Assembly (NCBI GenBank): GCA_020698575.1
Contig: CM036256.1
Span: 12,291,908-12,355,907, forward strand
From: Bostrychus sinensis
Lineage: Eukaryota > Chordata > Actinopteri > Gobiiformes > Eleotridae
Direction: 5' to 3'
DNA: 64,000 bases
Under the pieces are notes generated by a model. The model saw only the letters and a list, made by a program, of their open reading frames with translations, did not search any database and was not told the DNA's origin. Within the stretch, counting starts at the first letter, position 1. The number at the start of each line of letters is the position of its first letter. Made by a program: the position numbers and the translations under genes. This document shows positions 58,468 through 64,000 of the stretch, piece by piece.

Positions 58468-60898
58468 AGGAGTCGCTGCTGTTTAGACTAGCACTGTTTC
58501 AGTGATACATGAGTAGAAGGAGAACCACTTAACACGTGAACTTCGGCTGCATGAGCTGCTAAATAAATGTTCATCTTGTTTAACTTGCAAGACTCCTCCA
58601 TCATTAAAACACAAACACAGCATGGCACCAGGAGTAAACCGAGTAAGTTGAGCGACCACTCGAGAAGCAGACATGGATTTGAAGCCGCCAGAGAGCTTGA
58701 AACTGTCGGGTGACGTCGGAGCAAGCAAGCAAGTGCTGCGGATCACAACACAAGCCAAAGCAATGTCCCACGTTTGATAAAGTATGCTCTAACTTCACTA
58801 AAAGTACGGAGGGAAAGAAAGGCAAAAATGTAAATGTAGTGGACCACACAGACACTTTCTTTGTTGGCCTCGTTAACTGTGAAAATGAAGGAGAAAAAGT
58901 CAACAGCATTACCAATGATGACAAATGGATCACTCCTCTGCTGATTAAAGGGACTGTAGTCAATATGAGACTGGAAACTGGTGCAAAAGCAAATCTCATT
59001 AGCATGTCTGACATAAGAGGAATGCAGGTAAAGCCGCAAATACACAGAAAGAGATCTGGGTTGAAAGATTATAATGGGCAGCCCATAGAGTGTCTTGGTT
59101 CCTGTAAACTTAATGTCAATGTTAAAGGTAAAGTGCACCATGTAAACTTTGCTGTTGTGAATGAGAAATGTGATTCACTGTTGGGTGATAAGAGCTGTGA
59201 AGAGCTAGGGCTAGTGAAAAGACTGTACTGTATTCAAACAGACTCAAAATGTGACACTAATGCTATTGTGAAAAACTTTTCTGATGTGTTCAATGGTTTT
59301 GGTACTCTGCCCTTCAAATATAAAATTCAGCTAAAAGAAGGTGCCCAGCCAGTTGTGCATGCACCACGTAGGGTCCCAGCCCCGCTGCGTGAAGCCCTCA
59401 AATGAGAACTGGACAGAATGACCATCCTGGCTGTGATTAAAAAGGTCCAGGAACCTACAGATTGGGTTAACTCTATGGTTGTCACAAAGAAAAAGAATGG
59501 TTAGTTGAGAACATGTATGGACGCAAAAGATCTAAACGAAAACATTAAACAAGAGCACTACCAAATACCCACAGGAGAAGAGATAATCAGTGAGATGGCA
59601 GGAGCAAACTACTTCACCAAATTGGATGCTTCTCAAGGTTTCTGGCAGCTATCACTGAACGAAAGCAGCACTTAGTACTGTAGCTTTAACAAACCTTTTG
59701 GGAGGTACTGTTTTCTTAGGCTGCCATTTGGTATCAAATCTGCCCCGGAAATATTCCACAGAGCAATGGAACAGATTATTGAAGGAGAGGGAGTCAGGGT
59801 TTACATAGATGACATTATTGTATAGGGCTCGACTCTCCAAGAGCACAACCAGAAATTTTACAAAGTGATGGAGCGTAAACAAAAGTATGATAGAGCCAAG
59901 TGTGAGTTTGCAGTGCAAGAGATCCTCTTCCTTGGAGACAAACTCATGGCTCAAGGCATACAACCAGACCAAGACAAAATAAAGGCAATACTGAACATGC
60001 CAAGACCAACAGACAAAACAGGAGTGTTGCGCATTATGGGCATGGTAAACTTCATAGGCAAATTTATTCCTAAACTCACAGCAAAGACATCCTGTATCTG
60101 TGAGCTCTTACACAAGGACTGTGACCTCAAATGGGCTACCAAACATGAACAAGAGTGGCAAAGACTTAAGCAAACTAGAGCGAGAGAGTCACTGTACTGG
60201 CCTGGGCTAAACAGAGACATTGAGACACTGGTGAGGAAATGTGAAACGTGCCAAAAACACAGAAGCAAACAAAGCAAAGAACCAATGGTGATATCTGAAA
60301 TCCCAGCAATCCCTGGGCAAAAAGTAGGGATGGCCTTGTTTCAACTCAAAGGTATCTCATAGTTGTAGATTACTTCTCTGACTTTCCTGAAATGGCACTA
60401 CTCACAAACACATCATCAGCATGCGTGATCACTCACACCAAATCCATATTTGCCAGGCATGGCATCCCGCACATTGTAGTGAGTGATAATGGACCATGTT
60501 TCAGTAGCAGGGAATGGCAGATGTTTGCAGAGCAATATGAGTTTGATCATGTCATGTCAAGTCCACACTATGTACAATCAAATGGGCAAGCAGAAAAAGG
60601 TGGCGTCCTAAAGCAACTGCTTTAGAAAGCAGCAGACAGCAACTCGGATCCATACTTGGCACTTCTCAGTTGCCGTGCCTCTCCACTTCATTGCGGACTG
60701 TCACCTGCGGAACTACTGATGAACAGAAAGCTACGCACTATGCTTCCCAGCTACCCAAATGTTCCTGCCCAAAAGAAACATGCAAATCTGGAAAATAAGC
60801 TCAAGAAGCAGAAATTGAGACAAAAGATATTCTACGATGTTTCAGTCAAACCACTCCCTTTACTGGCAAACAACGACCCAGTTGCCTTGCATATTTGA
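58468..60898 (+). mobile_element. Ty3/gypsy LTR retrotransposon relic with internal deletions
   Basis: A possible LTR end (to about 58614, with an AATAAA-type signal) precedes the start of a gag frame at 58674. That frame breaks within about 35 codons. A zinc-knuckle-like segment and protease follow (58710-59405; the protease motif reads ETGA instead of DTGA). A reverse-transcriptase region has the YIDD box near 59800 and is cut by stops near 59403, 59505, 59675 and 59823. The connection segment then passes abruptly (about 60170) to an integrase zinc-binding region (YWPGLNRDIETL). The RNase H is therefore missing. Integrase core landmarks SDNGPCF and SNGQAEKG follow, and the frame ends at 60898. 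The element is non-functional. No intact 3' LTR was found. Confidence 0.8.
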
Positions 60899-61810
60899 TT
60901 AAATTGAGCTTTTTTGCATGCAATATTATGAGTAATGGCATTTTGTTTATAAAACAGTTATTTAATTCATCTGGTCTGTTAATGAATTACTCTGAGTTTT
61001 TGAATATATACCATATTCCTGTAACTCCGAAAGAATTTGCGACTGTGATGGATGCTATCCCCAGCGGGGTAATTATGGGGTCCCAGCTCTACTCAGCTCC
61101 ACCGCAACAGAAAAATGCGATCTCTCTTTCAGAAATATGTCGCAACTGTTCCATATGTTATTCATCATTGGAATAGATTTGTTAGCGATATTCAATGGGT
61201 GAAAGTATGGACTATGTCTTTTAAACATTATATTACAAACAAACAAAGAGAAGTCAGATACAAACTCTTACATCGCTGTTACCCTGTTAAATATAACTTA
61301 AGGAGATTTATGGAAACCAGCTGTACATTTTGCAGGCTAGATCCTGAGACATCATCACATCTATTTTGGACTTGCCCCATCACTGTCACCTTCTGGAAAT
61401 GTTTTGTAAATTATATTCAAAACTTCTGCAGTGAGTTTGTATTCAAGTACAGAGACATGTTGTTTGGTTTCTTTAGGTTCCCCATCTCCAGGACTAATAC
61501 TTATTTTATTATCAATCTCTTAATTATTTTGGCTAAATTCCATATCCATAAAAGTAAATTTATGAAAATTAAACCACTGTTCAAAATATTCCTGTTAGAG
61601 ATTCAACAATATAAAGAAACCATCCAACAGTCTACTCATGTCAAAGCCATAAAGACTCTTGACATTCTTGATTTTTTTGGGTTATAAATGGTTATCTATG
61701 TCTCCCCCTGGCGCTCGCACCTCTTTTCTCTTTTTCCTTTTCTATTTAGTTCTGTGTCATTATGTTATAGTAATTTTCTTTTTTACTTATGTATTGTTAA
61801 TTTGGGTTGT
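60899..61810 (+). mobile_element. L1/Tx1-like LINE ORF2 tail
   Basis: The frame 61115-61687 encodes the C-terminal region of an L1-like ORF2, including YKLLHRCYPVKYNLRRF and a Cys-rich motif (CTFCRLDPETSSHLFWTCP). An upstream piece in another frame (60895-61176, PVTPKEFATVMDAIPSG) belongs to the same protein. It is 5'-truncated and directly abuts the gypsy relic. Confidence 0.7.
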
Positions 61811-62751
61811 CTTGGTATTGGAAAGGTGAAGGGCCCCTATTCAGTGAACCGCTGTAGAGGTCTTTAGTGTCTGTTGACTTGATTTCAGGGAATCAGAATA
61901 GCATCATCTGAGCACATCACCTCTTTGCTATATGGTCCACATGGGCCTGGTTGGGAGCTGCCCCTAGGCTGGTTCTGCTTTGGACCTGACGTAGACAAAC
62001 CGGTTCCCATCTATTTCATTGAGGATCGGACGTGGGCTCAATGCTGGCCTGCGCTGGACCTGGTGTGGACTTGCGTAATACCTGGTGTGGACCTGATCTG
62101 GACCTGGTGTTCCATCCGGGCTTACCTGGACCAGACCGTGGTCCTAATCATACGGTGGAACCGGCCCAGTTTGGAGACAGAAACTGATTCTAAAATCTTG
62201 TACTTGTCTGCTTTGTTTTTCTTCTTTGCTGAGTGTATAATATACTATAAAAAAACAAAAAAAAAAACAAGCATGCGCAGCTGGTGTCAGTAACTGATGT
62301 TGCATTTTACATTGCCTTATTGACCAGTTTAATGGCCTTCTTACGTGTTTACAAACACAGCTTCTGTACACATGCAAGTGGCCTAAAACTGCCCGCATTT
62401 TAAACATATTTAATTATTTATTTTTTAAGTATTTTTCATTTTCCACAAAGCTGAAACATTATTAGACTGCTACTTACTTTTTTGACTTTTTGTTCTAGTT
62501 ATGGACATTGAAAAAAGTCACGTGACATAATTTTCTAATAGTTTGAGGAATAAATGAATTAACAAATTAATTTTTATTTATTTATTGAGTGCACAACAGT
62601 TTTTATTATTTTTTTTATTTTATTATTAACTTATACATTTACACATAAATAACCAAAATAAATAACAATACAAGCAGCTATGACAATAAAGCAATAATGA
62701 CAAACAAAACAAAAATGATAAAGGGGTAAACCATACAAATCATATACTTAA
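61811..62751. other. Intergenic region, no gene recognised
   Basis: A GACCTGGTGTGGACC-like degenerate repeat occupies about 62035-62115. The rest is AT-rich. No coding exon was recognised. Confidence 0.35.
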
Positions 62752-63983
62752 ATGCTTAGAGAGCTAAATGTCATGATTTCAGACCTGAAGACAAAGGAAA
62801 ATATGTGCCAGCGTTATCACAGTGACTTTATCGAACTTGTACAGGAACTCGAGGCAATGTCACTGATAAAAAACAACCTCCAGGAGGAGAATGCATGTCT
62901 CACTTCAGAACTTAAACAAGCCAAAGCAATGAATAGCATACTGCAAGATGAAATAAGCCGGCTGTCAGTGTCAGAACAGCAGTCAAAAGAATTGGAGCAA
63001 CAGCTAAAAGCCTATCTTCAGAAATATATTGCAGTAGACTATCTGCTTAAAGAGAAATCAGATAAATGTTTCACATTAGAGCAGGAGCTGAAGAACTTAA
63101 AGATTCAGGTCAATCAACTTCTAGGGGCTGAATTCAAAGCAAAGAAGGAAAATCTGCGCCTCTTAGAAAAAAATACATCGTTAGAAAGAGATGAGGCCTT
63201 TATTATAAGCGTGTATAATAATTTTCAAAGGATGGTTGAAGAAGTCTTTCAAGATGAGAATGGGGCACAGTTAAAGGCAAAACTGAAGGTTATCACTTTA
63301 TTATTTAAAATCAAACAGAAGGAAGTAGACTGTGAACGACACCACACTGACAAACATGAACTGATTCAGAGAGATCTTCAGATTGAACATCTGAAGGCAG
63401 AAAACCTGAAACTTAAAAGTCACATTCTGCAGTGTCAGCTGTGTGAAAATTCTGACCTGATGTGGTGCTAAAGACTTAAATGAGCACCTTCAAGAACTGC
63501 TTTTAATTCAAAAAGACTGGATTAAAGTTTGTGAGAGTTACATTGCAATACAAAACTCTAAAATTCAGAAGATACAGGCTGAAAACTCAAAACTTAGAGT
63601 AAAAATGTTAGACACTGAATTTGAACAGACGCACAGCCAAAGCAGTCAGCAGTGAACCTGGAACATCAGGGAAACATGAACAAGAGAAACTGCAGGACAG
63701 TGGGAACTCTTCTCAGTCAGAGGAGGATGCACTAGAGCTGCTTCAGGAGCGGGAGGCTTTTCTGAGTAAACAGAACTTCCACCTACAGTCACTCAGAACT
63801 AAAACAGAAGATGAGATGTGTTGCAAGACGATAGAAAAACATACAATTTTGAATAAGCTGATAGAGACACAAAAGTCTCTGGAGGACTATAGGACCACTA
63901 TAGAAAAATTACAGCGCGAGTTGATACACTTGCTAGCACTAGCACGGAGTATGCCTGAAAATACAGAAGTAGCAACAAAATAG
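62752..63983 (+). pseudogene. Intronless coiled-coil protein frame with two frameshifts
   Basis: Three overlapping pieces in different frames read as one protein: 62752-63471, about 63470-63655 and 63621-63983. All have the Leu/Glu/Lys/Gln heptad character of a long coiled coil. No intron separates them and no splice sites lie at the frame changes, so a processed retrocopy or a damaged single-exon gene is likely. I do not recognise the parent. An in-frame stop lies immediately before the first ATG. The window ends about 17 bp after the final stop, so a poly-A tail cannot be checked. Confidence 0.6.
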
Positions 63984-64000
63984 GCTAAACTACTATCCAC

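Overview
The window is eukaryotic nuclear DNA, almost certainly from a teleost fish. It is AT-rich, has no bacterial-style operons, carries intron-split vertebrate genes with GT-AG junctions, and is full of fish-type repeats: Tc1-like elements, L2, RTE and L1-like LINE tails, hAT-like non-autonomous elements, a Ty3/gypsy relic, a solo LTR and many microsatellites. Exon boundaries below were set by hand from frame continuity, splice consensus and recalled vertebrate homologues. No search or folding program was run.

Layout. (1) 1.3-20.1 kb, plus strand: a myrip (Slac2-c) gene, about 15 coding exons and about 1,206 residues. It has an N-terminal Rab27-binding region with a C4-C4 zinc finger, a very large acidic exon containing a four-fold internal repeat, and a conserved C-terminal coiled-coil region. 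(2) 21.8-34.5 kb, minus strand and convergent with myrip: a 13-exon plxdc2-like (TEM7-related) receptor gene with signal peptide, plexin/PSI domain, transmembrane helix and cytoplasmic tail. Its last exon carries a one-base frame disruption. (3) 38.4-39.9 kb, minus strand: a compact four-exon FKBP12-type prolyl isomerase. (4) 36.2-53.3 kb: mostly mobile DNA, including three Tc1/mariner elements (one with 273-bp terminal inverted repeats and a 335-codon transposase frame), a LINE with RNase H, a solo LTR with target-site duplication, a palindromic 31-bp repeat, a decayed multi-exon gene with a Ulp1-type protease signature, and a deleted hAT/BED element. (5) 54.1-57 kb: a TATA-driven gene for a 195-residue acidic nuclear-type protein that I do not recognise, followed by three related short hairpins spaced 200-325 bp apart. 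(6) 57.9-64 kb: L2 tail, Ty3/gypsy relic, L1-like ORF2 tail, then an intronless, frameshifted coiled-coil reading frame, probably a retrocopy.

The named genes belong to unrelated processes: melanosome or granule transport on actin (myrip), cell-surface signalling (plxdc2) and protein folding or calcium-channel modulation (FKBP). They look like ordinary vertebrate neighbours rather than a functional cluster. The locus most worth following up is 54.1-56.7 kb, where the acidic-protein gene and the triplicated hairpin unit sit together.
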